Below, piece by piece: positions 12,961-27,900 of a stretch of 64,000 nucleotides of DNA (its first letter is position 1; each line of letters begins with the position of its first letter). The notes under the pieces were generated by a model. The model ran no database searches. It had not been told where the DNA came from and saw only the letters and a program-made list of their open reading frames with translations. A program made the translations under genes and the position numbers. The DNA is from Parietichytrium sp. I65-24A (Eukaryota; Sar; Bigyra; Thraustochytrida; Thraustochytriidae). The stretch is from contig BLSF01000032.1 in assembly GCA_012862575.1 (NCBI GenBank), positions 1-64,000 of the forward strand, in the 5' to 3' direction.

Positions 12961-15900
12961 ACCGGAGTGTCCGGGTGGATAGTTAAGCGCTGGTGCTGTG
13001 TTTGCAGTGCCGAGAGCAGATCCATGCTGACTTGCTGCGAGTCCAATTCTAAGAAGTTCTTTAAAGAGATACCCTTATCCTCGAAAGTAAGGTCCTTCAC
13101 GGAGTGTACATACTCCGGAAACGTTTCCGCAACCTGGTTCGCAATTAGTCCTCGCATCCTCTGATTGGCCCCGCTTGAATCAAAATTCCTGGTGGCCTTC
13201 CATTCGTCGGTAAAATCAAATGCCTGGAGTTGCAACTTTTGCATCTTTTGGTAAACACTGGCCTGATCGAAAGATTCTACATTCGTGGCAATTCTCGAAT
13301 CACTTGGGATTCTCAATGCTGCGGCCTGGATTGGAGAGTGAGCGATGACTCGCTCGCTGCGCACGCGAAGAACGTTGCTGTGGTTGTAACCAACAACGGT
13401 TTCTGAGCCGCCACTTCCTAAATGTTGAAATGACATATCGCCCCCTTTGGTGGAGGTAAAAATGTCCTGCGATGACGCTGCTGTAACGTTTACTGCGCCA
13501 CTCCCCGACACGGACACGGTTGCCCGGCCACTTCGATCGAGCAGAGACACCAGACTCGAGGCATGGAGGCCAGGCTGAAGAAGAATGGATCCGGTTTGGA
13601 CCACTGAACTACTCGTTCGGCCCCCAGCAGAAAGAAGGATATTTCCCTCTCGGTTGGTTGAGGATTCACCGGAGCCTGTTGAGAGCAATAGATCGCCAGA
13701 TGCATACTCCTTGCCAGTCGTTTGCCCTGTTCCAATGACTATCGAGCCAGAGCCCCCGTTGCGCGCGGTTCCAGAAGTTATCGTAACCCTCCCACTTGGA
13801 GAAGCGTCAGAGTCCGCTGAAGAAGCAACTACCTCCCCTGACCCAAGAGAAGATCCAGTGCCTGACCTCAAGGTCAGTGCGCCACCGAGTTTTCCCGTAC
13901 CCGCCTCAACGACAACTTCTCCGCCATTCGAGCTCAGGGTGGAGTCTCCGCCATGGATATGAACGTCTCCCGCTTTACCTGGACTGCTACCCCCTTGAAG
14001 AGTAACTTGACCCGCTGCCGCAGAACCTTGTCCAGAGCTGATCAACACATCCCCGCCTTTACCACTGTTGCTTACCCCACCAAAAATCTCCGTGTTTGCG
14101 GCTCGACCGACACCAGAGACCCCAGGACGAATCGTAATGCCACCTGCCCTGCTTCCCACAGAATCCCCGGTTTGAATGTCAATGGCACCAGACACGCCAG
14201 AACTAGCTTCCCCAGAGGAGATATAAATCTTTCCGGAGGATCTGGCGCTATCAGCAGATGCAATAAGAATGTTTCCGCTTCCAGCTCCGCCTTGTCCAGA
14301 CCTCAATGTGACGGCACCGCCAGGTAAATCAGCGCCACTTTGGCCACCAATCAAGCTAACGTGACCGCCTTGAGCATTCGATTTTCCGGCTGAAATGTAG
14401 ACGTGACCTGACGCACCCCCAGATGTCCCTGTTTGCATTCTAATATCGCCAGACTCAGCACTGTCACTTGGCCCGGTTGTTAGGAGGACATGGCCTGATG
14501 CAGAGCTTTTCGTTCCCCCAGAAGTCACGCGGACCACGCCACTTGAAGCCTCGCCACCACCTCCTCCAGACTGTAAAGACAAATCACCTCCCTTGGTTCC
14601 ACTACTTGAGCCGACTGAACGACCAGCCGCAATGTTAACATCACCTCCGTTTAAAATGCTGTTTCCAGATTTTAAGGTGATGTTCCCAGACATCACAGCA
14701 GCTTGCCCGGTCTCAAAAACGAACGACCCAGACGAGCTCGCCGTGGATCTCCCGGTCGATAGCTCTATTGAACCCGACATTGATGACCTCGAGCCTGATG
14801 TCTGCAGAAGCAGCTCCCCACTTTTGCCTGAAGAGCTGCTTCCTGACTGGATGGTAATTTGACCACCGTCTCCGCTGCCCGAATTTCCCGCTACGATTTC
14901 AATCGCACCAGCCTGGGCGTTTCCAGACGCACCAGTAGAAATCGCGATGGAACCTGAAGCTCCTCCGATACTCTTGCCTGAAAGAATAGAAACATCACCG
15001 CTCGCTCCATTGGCGGAGTCGCCAGAAGAGACGGTCATCGGCCCGCTCGAAGCTCCGGCGCCAGACTGCAAGGTTGTACTTCCGCCCTGTTTGGCAGCGC
15101 TACTTCCTCCAATAAGTCTAAGGTCCCCTCCATTTCCTTCTCCGAACTGTTCGCCGCCAATAATATTTACTGTTCCTGCTGGGGCTTTCCCAGCACTAAG
15201 AGCACCGGCCGCTATATAAACTGCCGATCCGCGAGCAGCACCTGAGCCCGAGGAACCTCCACTGACAATAACATCTCCTGCTTGATCCTTCTCGCTTCTC
15301 CCAGTTGAAAAACGAATGTCCCCGCTTTTCGCTTGTGTGGTGACCCCCGAAATGAGCTCGATGTCCCCAGATGAACCTTTAGACGAAGAACCAGTTTGGA
15401 GGCGCAGATTGCCACTGGAACCGCCAAGGCTGGACCCAGAAGACACTAAGATGGATCCCGCGTTTGCGGACCCAGAGAGAGCGGATCCGGAAAGAATTTC
15501 AACGGACCCACCAGCCCCGCTGCCTTTGCTCAGACCTGCAGTGATGCTAATGCTTCCAGCAGAACTGCTTCCAGAAGTTATTCCGGAGGAAATTTCTACA
15601 TTTCCACCAGCTTGAGCACCAGAGCCAGCCCGAAAAAATGCATGGCCACCTTGACCGCTACCACTGTTTCCAGCAGCAAATGTATTGTTACCGCCAAACA
15701 ATTTCCCGGAACCAGACGAGACTGACACAGATCCACCAAGTGCTCCATTTGAGCCCCCGCCGATATTGACATTACCTCCACGATTCATCTCCGAAACTGC
15801 AGCCAGATCTCCAGCTAGGAGGTTAATATTTCCTACCGAAGCTGCACCTGTACCTGTCACAACATTCACATCACCGGATACCAAAGAGCTTGACCCCGTA

Positions 15901-18900
15901 CTGAGAGTGACAGTCCCGCTTCGTTGGTTGATGGTGGAGCTACGAGACCCGATGAGTACACTGCCGCTTTCTGCGGACGAGCCTTTCCCTCCTCGGATCT
16001 TGACAGCACCTCCAGACGACCCATGGCCAGCAGTCAAGTACACGCTTCCGCCTTCAGTTGCCGATGTTGACGACGATCCCGCAGAAAAGACCAAATCACC
16101 AGGCTTAGACTTTGTAGAGTTGCCAGCAAACAACAGGATTGAGCCAGCCATTCCGCTCTCGGTGGACCCCGACTCGATTGAGATCTCCCCCGAAGAGGAC
16201 GATGCATCACCTGATTTGATTGCAATATCTCCTGATTTCCCTAAAGTTGTAGTCGGAGTTGTGAGTAGGATTTCTCCTGAAGCCCCACCTTTTCCGCCTC
16301 CACTTCCAGAGGACAGGAATAACCGCCCGCCAACACCTCCAGTTGAGGAGCCTCCCGTCAAAGCTGTTTCCCCGCCAATTATTGAGCCACTGCCTCCTTC
16401 AATGAGGACTCGGCCACCACCAGAGCTGCTGCTGCCACCTTGGATCTGGACCGAGCCCCCTTCTGAGATGGATGAAGCGCCGGCACTAAACAACAAGTGC
16501 CCTCCAACTTTGCTTGTTGAGTCCCCTGCTGAAACGCGAACATTGCCGCCGATCGGACCACTACCTGACATCACGTCCACGTTTCCGCCGCTCGAAGTTG
16601 AGGCAGGACCAGATACTCCCGCAGATAACCGAATATCCCCTGCTGCGCCGGAACTCGCGTCACCAGTCATCAATTCTAGCGCTCCAGAGGCCGTAACTGC
16701 ACCGGAAGAGGCAACCACAACAGAGCCAGATGCGCCAGCCGAAGAGCCCGCAGAAGCGATGAGGATGTTGCCTGACGTTGCTCCCGCCGCATTGGACCCG
16801 GTGACAATCTCCACATTGCCCCCACTTTCGTCAGCAGCCTGCGATTGCCCTCCAGCAATTTTAACGCCACCCCCAGCATCGCTTGCGCTGGACCCGCCGA
16901 TGAGCTCAACGATTCCACCTTTCTGCCCAACACCTCGCCCAGCGACAATTGTAACAGACCCTCCGCTGCTGACCTTCTTCCCTGAACTTGACCCCGCTCT
17001 CAGAGAAACGTCTCCCCCCTGGGAGCCGTCGCCAGCCACCAAAGATGCAGAGCCTCCACGGCTACTGCCGGTGCCTCCTTCAAGAAGAATATCACCACCG
17101 TCTCCACCAGCGGCTTGTCCGGCAGCGACGAAGAAAGAGCCTCCGGACCCCTTTGCGGAGGCTCCTATTTTTGCATGGATAGAACCGGAGTCACCAAGAA
17201 CCGCGTCTCCAGTTGAAAGAGACAAAGAGCCAGATGCCTCCGAGGTGCTTTGGCCTGTTCGAATATTGACACTACCGGATTGTTTAGAGCCATCAAGGGA
17301 TCGGATGTAAATGTTCCCAGAGATAGATCCTGCCCCCGCTTGCAGGTGCACCGAACCACCAGGATTGGAGGATGAAGAATCGCCACCTGCCAAATAGAGG
17401 GTTCCCGGATTGGACAGAGCGGCCCCAACACTCAATGTCACGTCACCGCTCGTTTGTACACTAGAGCCTGAAGTGAGGGTCACCTTGCCAGACTGACTTT
17501 TCGCCGAACCAGTTTCGAGCACTAATTCACCACTAAATGATTTCTCCGAGACACCAGTGCTGAGCGACATGGTTCCGCTCGAGCCTTCTGCACTCGTGCC
17601 AGAGGTGATCCTCACGGACCCTCCCTTGGTCGAAGTACTTGATCTCCCAGCAGTAAGTGAAATCGCACCACCTGCGCCTAACGAATTAATCGCTGCACCG
17701 GCTTCAATGCTAACGTCACCTCCCTCCCCGACACCATAATCGGAACCTGCACTGAGCGTCACGGACCCCGCTTTAGCATATCTAACCGAAGAACTTGAGC
17801 GACCAGCAGAGACAGAAATATCTCCAGAGACTCCGTCAGTGTTCGGCGCTGTTTGAATGCTCAAGTCTCCAGATTTCGAGACCCCAGCACCTGTCTGAAT
17901 GCTCACATCTCCGCCAGCGGAGTTTTTCCCAGTACTTGATCCGGCCTCAATTTTAATTTCGCTTGACTCTGAAGAGCCACTGCTCGCGCCACCTTTCAAG
18001 TATATCGAACCAGATTTACCAGTTCCTGAAGAACCCGTCTCGATTAGTAAATGTCCGGTGTCACCTTTCGTGGCTGAGCCAGTGGAAAACCGCAGCCGCC
18101 CGGTTGAACCTGTTTCAGAGTTCGCGCTACTAGTCTGAATGCGAATTTGTCCTGTAGAAGCATCAGTGCCGCCAATACCGGACAAAATCTCCACTGAACC
18201 ACCATCAAGAGATTCTTCCAAGCCGTGGCCACCAACGATGAGAACACCCCCAGGCGAGGCCCCTTCGACAGCAGAAGAGCCTCCCAAAATCTCAACGGAA
18301 CCCGACTTGGTATCCTCTGGTTCTAGGATGGAAGCATCTAAGGAGCCCGCGCCAATGCGAATGCCTCCAACACGCCCGCTCGATGAACTCCTCGTTGCTA
18401 CGTAAACCGAACCAGAACTCTGAGAGGTACTGCTGCCACTTACAATGGTGATGGTTCCTCCATCGCCCAAGGTACCGTCGCCTGCAGCGAGCTCGACACT
18501 CCCCCCGACACCACCTTCACCCAGCGCATTTCCAGCTCGGAGTGAGACCTTGCCACCGGTGAGACCAGCTGTGCTGGTACCTGCTAACAGAGTCACATCT
18601 CCACCACTTGCACCTTCACCGGCTTCTACACTCACGCTACCCGCCAGTGCATTAGGGCTGCCACCAGCGCGAAGCTTCAAGAAACCGCCAACATAGCCTT
18701 CACCGGCCTGCGTGCCTCCCGCGGAAAGCGAAATACCTCCGCCGTTCTCGGCCACAGAATCCCCCGCTTGCAGGAACACGCTGCCGGACGGACCCAGGGC
18801 GGAGCCCGTGCCAATATTAATCGATCCGGAACCTGAAGTAGAACCAGCTCCAGTCAGAATGGTAACCGCACCGCTTGATGGGCCTTCAGGTGAAGTGAGG

Positions 18901-21900
18901 GACAAAGACCCTGTGCTACCTTCCCTCCCAAGGTGGGCACCTGAACTGAGCTGAATATCACCGCCTCTTTCACCGTCTGTCGATGTAGAACCGGCCTGGA
19001 CCGAGACCATCGCAGCCTTCCCGAGGGAGTCCCCAGCACGGAGAAAGAGAGACCCTGCGCTACCAATTGCGCTGGATCCAGATGCGATTTGAACATTTCC
19101 GGAACTCGACCCCTCGGAGTTAGCACTTGTGACTGAGACATTACCGCTACCCTCTGTACCGGCTCCGGAGCGAAAAATCACATCCCCCCCAAAACCATTC
19201 GATGATGACCCACCTGCCAAGGAAATTTGGCCACCAGCATTCAGACCATCTCCTGCAACAAGTGACACTAATGCGCCATTTCCGGAAGTGGAAGCACCAG
19301 CGTGTATGGCGATAGACCCTGCGCTGACCGCGGAGCCTGTTTGAATTTGTATCGAGCCACTCTTTGCAGTTGCTGAAGTTCCAGTCCGTACGTCAACGCC
19401 TCCACTAGAGCCTTCTCCGGGCACTTGCGCGGAGAAATAGTCACCCCCGTTTGCAGTGCTGATGGTAAGCGCAGCGCTCCGGGTTGGCTCATTTGGATCA
19501 ATCTTGAATCTTCGGTGCTGAGTCTGCAAGGCGGAGACAAGATCGAGTATGATGGCCTGTTTGTTGACCTCGTGGAAATTTTCGAGAGAAAAGCCCTTCT
19601 CACTGAATTCGAGTCGTGGAATTACATGCACATATTCCGGAAATACTTCCCGGAGCTCTTGTGCGATAACGCCGCGAACCATAGGGTTGTCCTCCATGCC
19701 ACGCACACTTCTCCACTCTTCGGTGTACTGGTACTGCTTGATCCGAATATTCTGGAAGCGGTCATACACAGCGTGCTCATCTACCTCCTGAATGTTTTCT
19801 TTTAACCTCCTGTCAGAGGGTGAATTTACCTGCGTGACTTGCATTGGAACGTGAGAGATGATCTCGCTTTGGCGAATGCGGAATGTCACGTTTCCGTTAA
19901 CCATATTTTCTGTGTTTCCGAATGTCATCTCGGAATCAGGATGCGAAAACTCGATACTGAAATTTCCCCCAGGAGAAACGGTGACATTTTGTCCAAGGGC
20001 GGAGGATAAGGACACTTCGCCTTCACGAGTGACTACGACTCTCTCTTCGTTAAGACGAATGGCCCCAGACTCAGAAGAAAGCCGAATCGAGGAAGATCCT
20101 GTCTGCCCCGCTTCGCTCGCTCCGGTCCGCAGTACAATGTCCCCGGCCCTCACGGCATCACCAGTGGAAATGACCATATTACCGCTCATTGCGCCGCCTG
20201 AAGCACTGCCCAGGAGAATTGGCCCTGCGCTTCCCGACCCGATCTTTACAGCGCCTGACTTCGGGCCAGCGCGCAGTATGACATCGCCTCCGGAACCTTC
20301 TCCGTGACCAGCAATCATGGAGACATCGCCCCCTTTCCCATCGTTTGAAACACCGGCACGCAGGTTGACCGAGCCTCCTTGTCCAGTAAGAGAAGAACCT
20401 GCGGAGAGAATGACATCCCCACCTTTTTCATCTTTCCCGCCACCCGCGCTCAAAAGAACGTCGGCACCAGTGCGGTCAGAATAACCGCTTTGTAAGATTA
20501 CAGAGCCTGCTCGACCCGAAGTGGAGTCGCCTCCAGTGAAGACAATATCCCCAGCCTTCTCTTGTTGGGCTGAGCCGGTCTCTATCCGGATTGGCCCGGA
20601 AGACAACGCCCCAGAAGCAGTTGTGAGAGAAATGTCTCCTGAGGCCCCACTAGTAGAGTTCAGTTCCGTGCGGATCGCGATGCGTGTCGACGAAGTGTGC
20701 GTCAGCTCAGCACCAGATACAAAGCTCACGGAGCCGGCTACTCCTGATCCAATCATAACACTTCCGCTACTCGAACCGGCCTGAATTGTAATGTCACCAC
20801 CTGCCGTCCCTGTTTGATTTGGGGCAGCAAGAATCATCACATCTCCAGAGGCTCCAGAGGCTGAACCACCAGAGGTTATCACGACAGATCCTCCGCGACC
20901 GGCAACAGATCTTCCTCCTGAGAGAAAGAGCGACCCAGATGAGCCAGCCTCTGAGCTCCCGGTGGAGATTTTCACTGCGCCGGATTGTGCGGCGTTTTTG
21001 GTTGACCCAGACTCAACTAAAACCTCTCCAGATGCCTTGGTGTCGCTGTTCAAAGACTTGACACCAACACGTGGAGTCGAAAGTTGCGAATTATCGCCAA
21101 CGTTGAAGTGGCGATTTGTCTCCTGGAATGCTGCGATCACATCAAAGATGAGAGAGATCTTGTCGACACGATAGAGACTACCCATGCTGAAATTCTTGTC
21201 CTTCAGGTGAAAGTTTTCTTTCACCGACACGTGCTCAGGGAACACTTGAGAGAGCTGTTGCGCAAGGATACCACGCTGAAACGTGGTCGTGCGCTTGCTC
21301 ACGTTCATCCATTCATTAATGTAGTCGTACTCTTTGATCTTCAGGTTTTGCAAACGTTGCAACAGCTTGTTCGAATCAGCGTCCACAATATTCGTCTTCA
21401 GCCTCTCATCAGAGTTGCTCATGTGCTCATCGGTAATCAGTGTCGTGTGCAAGTACATTTCGTTGTCATAAAGCCGAAGCGCCGCAGTTCCGTTCGAGCT
21501 GCTGAGCAAAAAGTCTTGTTCGACAGCAATGGAGAAGTTCTGGGCTGTCGAAATCGAGATGTCTTTAGCAGAGTCAAGCGACACAACACCATCATTAGAT
21601 AAGCGAAATGACGCGTCTCCGGCCAGGTTCTCCAAGCTTACGGACGAGCCTGCCCCGACGGTGACCAGTTTCACATGACCGTTCGATGTGCTTCCTTCGC
21701 CGCCCTTGATTACAACGTCTCCACCCTCCGTTGTGCTTTGCCCGGCCGAGATGTTCACGGACGCTCCCTTTCCAGTATCCGTTGACCCCGCCGCGATGAT
21801 AATGCTATTCGAAGAGGCTACATCACTGGACGATGTAGCACCGAAGGATGATACTCCCTCCAATGCAGAAGCAACATTTCCAGTTGAAATTGTAATACTT

Positions 21901-24900
21901 CCCACGCCTTCTGATGCATGGCCAGTAATGATTTGCACCGCACCTGAGGACCCTGCACCAGCCGCAGAAGTTCGGACAACTACATCCCCTGTCGTATCAC
22001 CCTGTGTTTGGCCACTCTCCAAGATCAGAGATCCGGAAGCGGTTGCTCCGGAACCAGAAGCAATCCGCACATCACCGCCGGCTTCTTCAAGCGAAACCCC
22101 TGCAGTGATGACGACATCTCCAGTGCGGCCGCTTGCACTACCTGTTCCGATGTTGACAGGACCAGAGGTGGAACCTGAAGTCCCACTTCTTAGAGTTACA
22201 TTTCCAGAGGCCCCTTCTTCCGAATCTCCCGACCCAAGGTTGACCGACCCTGATCCCAAACTTCCGCTCGAAGACCTGACATCAAGGCGACCCGAGACAG
22301 AAGCACTAGACGAGCCAGTCAGAATGGAAACACTGCCCCCAAGACCGTCTCCGGCACCAGCGGATAGAATTAAGCTGCCACCAGAACCATTCTCCGACAT
22401 TCCGGCCCGGATGGTTACATTTCCAGCGGACGAACCTGTCGACTGACCTGATTCCATCAAAATACTGCCCGAGGCGTAGCCACTCGAATCCCCGCTTGCG
22501 ATGTGTAAATCACCAGAGCTCCCAGCACTTCCTCCCACCGTCGCCAGACGCAGCTTCCCGCTCGCAGCAGACTGGGAGGAACCAGTCTCAATCGTGACGG
22601 AGCCACCGACACCAGATAGAGAGTCGCCCCCAGCTATTCGGGTTTCTGCTCCGGCACCAGCGGTTGACCGCCCCGGACCGATTTCCAAATTTCCAGCATA
22701 ACGAGCTTCGCCCGTTACCAAACGGATCGCACCTGATGCACCGACCAGCGAAGCCCCAGTGGAGACTGTAAGATTACCGCTCGAAGCGCCAGCTGCAGAG
22801 GTATCGCCGGTCACAACATTCACGGCCCCGCTATCGGATGTTGAACTGGAGCCAGATGCAATGAGCACTGCTCCACCAGAACCACCGCTCGACGTTCCGG
22901 CTTCCAAAAGTAACTTCCCTCCAGAGCCAGAGCCGCTGTTCCCGACACGCAGGACGATGGACCCCGATTCATAGTCTGCTGAGTCCCCTGTCTTTACAGA
23001 AATCGAACCTGACTGACCAGTGGTGGAATAGCCCGTGGAGAAAGAGACTTCCCCAGTGGAGGTCGAATTCAAAGTGGAGAAATAGAGACCCCCAGACACG
23101 GACTCTCCCCAGCCACCTTGCACAGTTACATTACCGCCTATTGAAGAAGCGTTGCCTGCTAATACTCTAACGGAGCTTCCGAACTGCCCGCCCGAAGTTC
23201 CAGAAAGGAGCTCAATGTTTCCGGCCACCCCAAGCTGAGATTCTCCAGTTGATATGACGACACGACCAGTCTGTCCTGAACTTTGCCCAGAACCAATAGA
23301 AATCTGTCCACTCGAGCCAAGCGAGGAAATACCCGAACTCATCGATACGCTTCCCGTTGAACCAGCGCCGTCAGCGCTGGCCAATTGAATCTCTCCGCTC
23401 AGGGTGGGAGAAGATCCAGACGTCAAATACAGATACCCACCTTCGCTGTCTGCCTCTTCGGAGGTCGCTTCCCCAGCACTCAAGGTGATCGAGCCTGCTT
23501 TGCCGCTACCGGCAGCCCCAACCAGCATCTCGATACCCCCGCTTTGTGTCATGTCACTGGTGCCGGTTCGTAATACGATAGAGCCACTGATTCCTGACGA
23601 TGAGTTTCCGGTTGAAATCACAGCCGACCCAGATACACCACTAGCTCCTGAGTTTGGAGTGGCGAGCTCAATTCGCCCGCTGCTGCCTTCCTCGCTGGAG
23701 CCGCTCTTGATCGAGACACTTCCACCAGTTTCACCATCGCTCGTTCGTTGAGAGCCAGCTTGAACACTTATCGACCCACCAACGCCATCTGTTCCTTGCC
23801 CAACTTTTATAGAAATGTCGCCTCCGGTAGTGCCATTCCCAGAAAAAAGATGGATATCCCCAGAGGGACCGATCTCAGAGCTCCCGGTATGTAACGACAT
23901 CTCCCCGGATCCGCTCCGCCCATCTGCAGTGGATAGCAAAACTTGACCACCGCGGCCAGAGACAGCGCTTCCGGAAGTTATGCTGACCACACCGCCAGTT
24001 CCAGACACTCCTGACTTGCCTGCGCCCAGAGTTAGGTTTGCTCCAGCAAAATCACTGTTGCCAACGCTGATCGATATACCTCCAGCTGTCCCAGAAGTAG
24101 TCTTTCCCGTCTGAATACGAATGGCGCCAGAGGAGAGAGTCTTAGCCGATCCAGACACGACAGAAATGGAGCCAGACCCTCTACTGCTGCTCATTGAAGA
24201 AATACTGATGTCACCAGTTGGCCCTGAAGAGCTCTTTCCGCTGAGGATTTGCACAGAACCACCAGCTGATCCAGAAGACACAGCCTCTCCAGCAGCAAAG
24301 GTCAGGTTACCTCCTGCACCTGACGATCCCCCACTACCAGCAAGAATCGATACAGAGCCCCCGCCAAGAGCAGCAGAGCCTGCAGTCAGGTTCACGTCCC
24401 CACCAACTCCTGCGGATGATGATCCGGCTGAGAGTGTAACGGATCCGCCCTTCTCGCTGTCAGAATCCCCAACCGTCACTTGCACGCCTCCAGCAGATCC
24501 AGCGGTTGCCGACCCTGTGGAAAGAAGGATTGAGCCACTATCCCCATACGACGCGGCGCCAGACACCATCTGAATCGCTCCTGAGTCCCTGCGAAGAGAG
24601 CCAAGACCATTACTTCTCCCGGTAGAGATGGTGACGGATCCTGACTGCCCAGTAGAGCCCCCACTTAGCGTGAGGATCTCAACTGAACCACTCTTCGACC
24701 TCTCAGAGTAACCCGCAGCAAGCCGAATGGATCCTCCGGAACTCAAGGTACTATTTCCTGCATTCACAACAAAATCAGCTCCAGCAGACTGACTGGTTCC
24801 AACCTGAAAGCGCAGGTCGCCGGCTTTCCCTTGTAAGGCGTTCCCGGTGGAAAGCACAACCTCTCCAGACGACGAGATACCGTTTCCAGAGGCGATTCTC

Positions 24901-27900
24901 AAATCTCCTGAGCGATCAGAGCCATGGCCCGAGAGTACGGATACTGCCCCCGACACCATCCCTGCTCCACTCGCAATTGAGACGGAACCGCCGAGCTTGG
25001 TGTCCCCTGCGGCACCGGCAAACAAAGTCAAGTTTCCACCCTGCCCACCCTGAGATTCACCGACAGAAATTGAGATATCCCCAGACGGACCTGACACAGA
25101 ATTGCCAGTTGCCAACGTCAGAGAGCCACTCGTCTCGCTTCCAGCAGTACCTACAGAGACTCCTCCACTAGTGCCGCTTTTGCTCGCGCCAGAAGTCATC
25201 TCAACAGCTCCACCGTTTCTAGAAGACGCTGACGCGCTTCCACCTCGTATGATTACACTACCGCCACCATCGGTTGACGAGGTCGGATTCGAGTATATCT
25301 TGTCTTCGCCTCCTGCGATGTAAACGTGGCCGCCACCACGGATGGTTCCCGCGAGAGCTGCACCTGCAACCACAGACACGTTGCCTCCACGCCCGAGGGA
25401 CTGAGTGCTTGATGCGGCACCTGCAAGAAGGGAGATTTCCCCGCTAGTTGCGCCAATTCCAACAGAGAGCTTGATTGATCCCGCGGCATTCCTGGATGTC
25501 GAGGTCGTGAAAGAGATGTTACCAGAGTTACCCGAGCTTGCGCCGCCTTCCCCGCTCAGGAGCTCGATAGCACCGCTGTTGCCATTGGTACCACCGTTCT
25601 CTGTTTTTAGGACGATGGAACCAGACTGCTTCATGGCACTGAACCCCGATGTAATGGAGACATTCCCTCCATTCAAAGTCGTCGCCTTCCCAGCCCGAAT
25701 CGATACCGCACCTCCATCGGATTGGAAGCCGCCGTCTCCAACAGAAAGTAAGATGGATCCAGCAGTGCCGGACGCTGTCACCGACCCCGTGGAAAGGACT
25801 AAATCCCCAGAGATTTTTCCACTGGTACCAGTCACATTTCCGGTCAAAATCTTAACCTCGCCGCTCTTTCCTGAAATACTATGCGCGGTGGAGATAAAAA
25901 CCGAGCCAGACCCACCAATATCGCCACGGCCACTAGTGATGTTCACTTCCCCGCCTCTCGCAGACCCAGATGCAACCGAGCCGGCCTCAAGTGCGATTTT
26001 GCCTCCAGACGCATCGTACGATTTGCCAACGGAGAGAGAAATGCCACCAGCGGTTCCAGACACCGCGTTCCCAGTGAAAATGCTGATCGGCCCACTTCCG
26101 CCGGCTGCGGATCGTCCAGTCGCAATTTTAATCATGCCGGATCCCTTTGCGCTTGCTCCGGTGCCCAATGTCATATTGCCACTCGACAGCGAGGCAGATG
26201 TTCCAGTGGTAACGTCAACGGATCCACCGTTTGCACCGGCGGATTCGCCCGAAGATATTTCCACGGATCCACCCAGACCCGAAGAAGTCTTGTTGACTTT
26301 GATAGAAATCTTTCCGGAACCGGATTCGGACAGACCGGTCGAGATAAACACCGAACCACTCGTTCTTGATCGACCAGTTCCAAGGTGCATATCCCCCGAC
26401 ACTGCTCGATAGTCGGATCCATAGCTTGCACCGGTCGTCATGTTGATCAATCCCCCGGAGCTCACTCCCGCAGATCCAGACACTATAGACACGGCGCCAC
26501 CATCGTTGATGTTGTTTGTCGCCAGGATGCTACCAGCAGTGATACTCACATCCCCCGGGGCTGCAAACAAACCAGATACATCGCCAGAGGCAAGACGCAA
26601 ATCTCCAGTTGACCCAGCAGAGGAGCCAGTGCTCACAGTAACACTCCCGCTACTTCCGCGGCCGGACCCGGACGTTAAGGACACGTGCCCGCTACTGACA
26701 CTGTCTGCAGCTGAACCCGCAGAGGTCTTTATTGAGATATTTCCGGTTTGCAGGAGACTGCTACCAGTTTCAATCAGGATCTCCCCACTACGCGAGTAAA
26801 TAGAGGAGCCAGACTGGACCGTCACGTCGCCGCCAGTATAAACTGAGTCTCCGACTTTGACATTGATATCGCCAGCATTTGGCGCGGAACCTGTGGAAAG
26901 CGCGATTCGACCAGAAGCTAAACCAGAACTCCCAGTATTCAACAGAATCTGGCCGCTACCCGCAGATGTACTGCGAGAGATACCTGTGGTCATATTGATC
27001 ATGCCACTTGAGCCCGAATTTGAAGATCCTGACTCTAGCATGATCGAACCACCAGTCGCAGCATTAGCACTGCCTCCGGCCAAACTGATAGACCCGCCGA
27101 CCGATCCTGTCGAAGAAGTGCCTGCAGAAGTGCCGCCAGATAAAGATACTTTACCTCCAGCATTACCAGCTGCAGTTACAGAACCAGCTGAGATGGTTAC
27201 GCTTCCAGCAAGAGATCCAGTGTCTGTACTTCCAGCCCCAATTGTTACGTTACCCCCAAGAGCAGATTTGCTGTTTCCCGCCTGCGTACGAATTTCTCCG
27301 ATAACACCAGACGACGAGTCGCCAGATTGAAAATTGATTCCTCCCGTTCTTGCAGAGGTTCCTGTTGCGTTCCCAGTATTAAGGTTGATAGCGCCACTGG
27401 AACCAGACTTCGCACCCGGGGTAAAAATGGAGATTGAACCACTCGAAGACGACGCGGATGAACCAGAAAGGATCTCTACTCCTCCGCCAGCAGCACTTGA
27501 AGTTTGGTTTCCGCCCTGTATGCGAACCGAGCCCCCAGCACCAGTCGCACCATCCCCAGTGCCAACGACAATAGAAATTCTGCCTCCCAATGTACCTGCC
27601 GCACCAGAGGTGATGTTAATGGCCCCAGATCCTGAACCAGCAGTACCAGTTCGGATTTTCAAATCGCCGGAGAAGCCACCTTTGCTCTCGCCCGTTTCCA
27701 GTGTCATCTTACCAGAGAGCGTATTCGAGCTTCCAGTCTGCACTACGACGTCTCCGCCTGCTCCCGCATTCGAAGAAGCTATGTTCGCACCGGCAGAGAT
27801 GTAAACCCCGCCGGCTTTGCCACTGAGTTGCTTCGATTGTCCCACAGTCAGATTCAGATTTCCAGTTTTCCCATCCGCAGCGCCAACAGCGAGTTCAATA

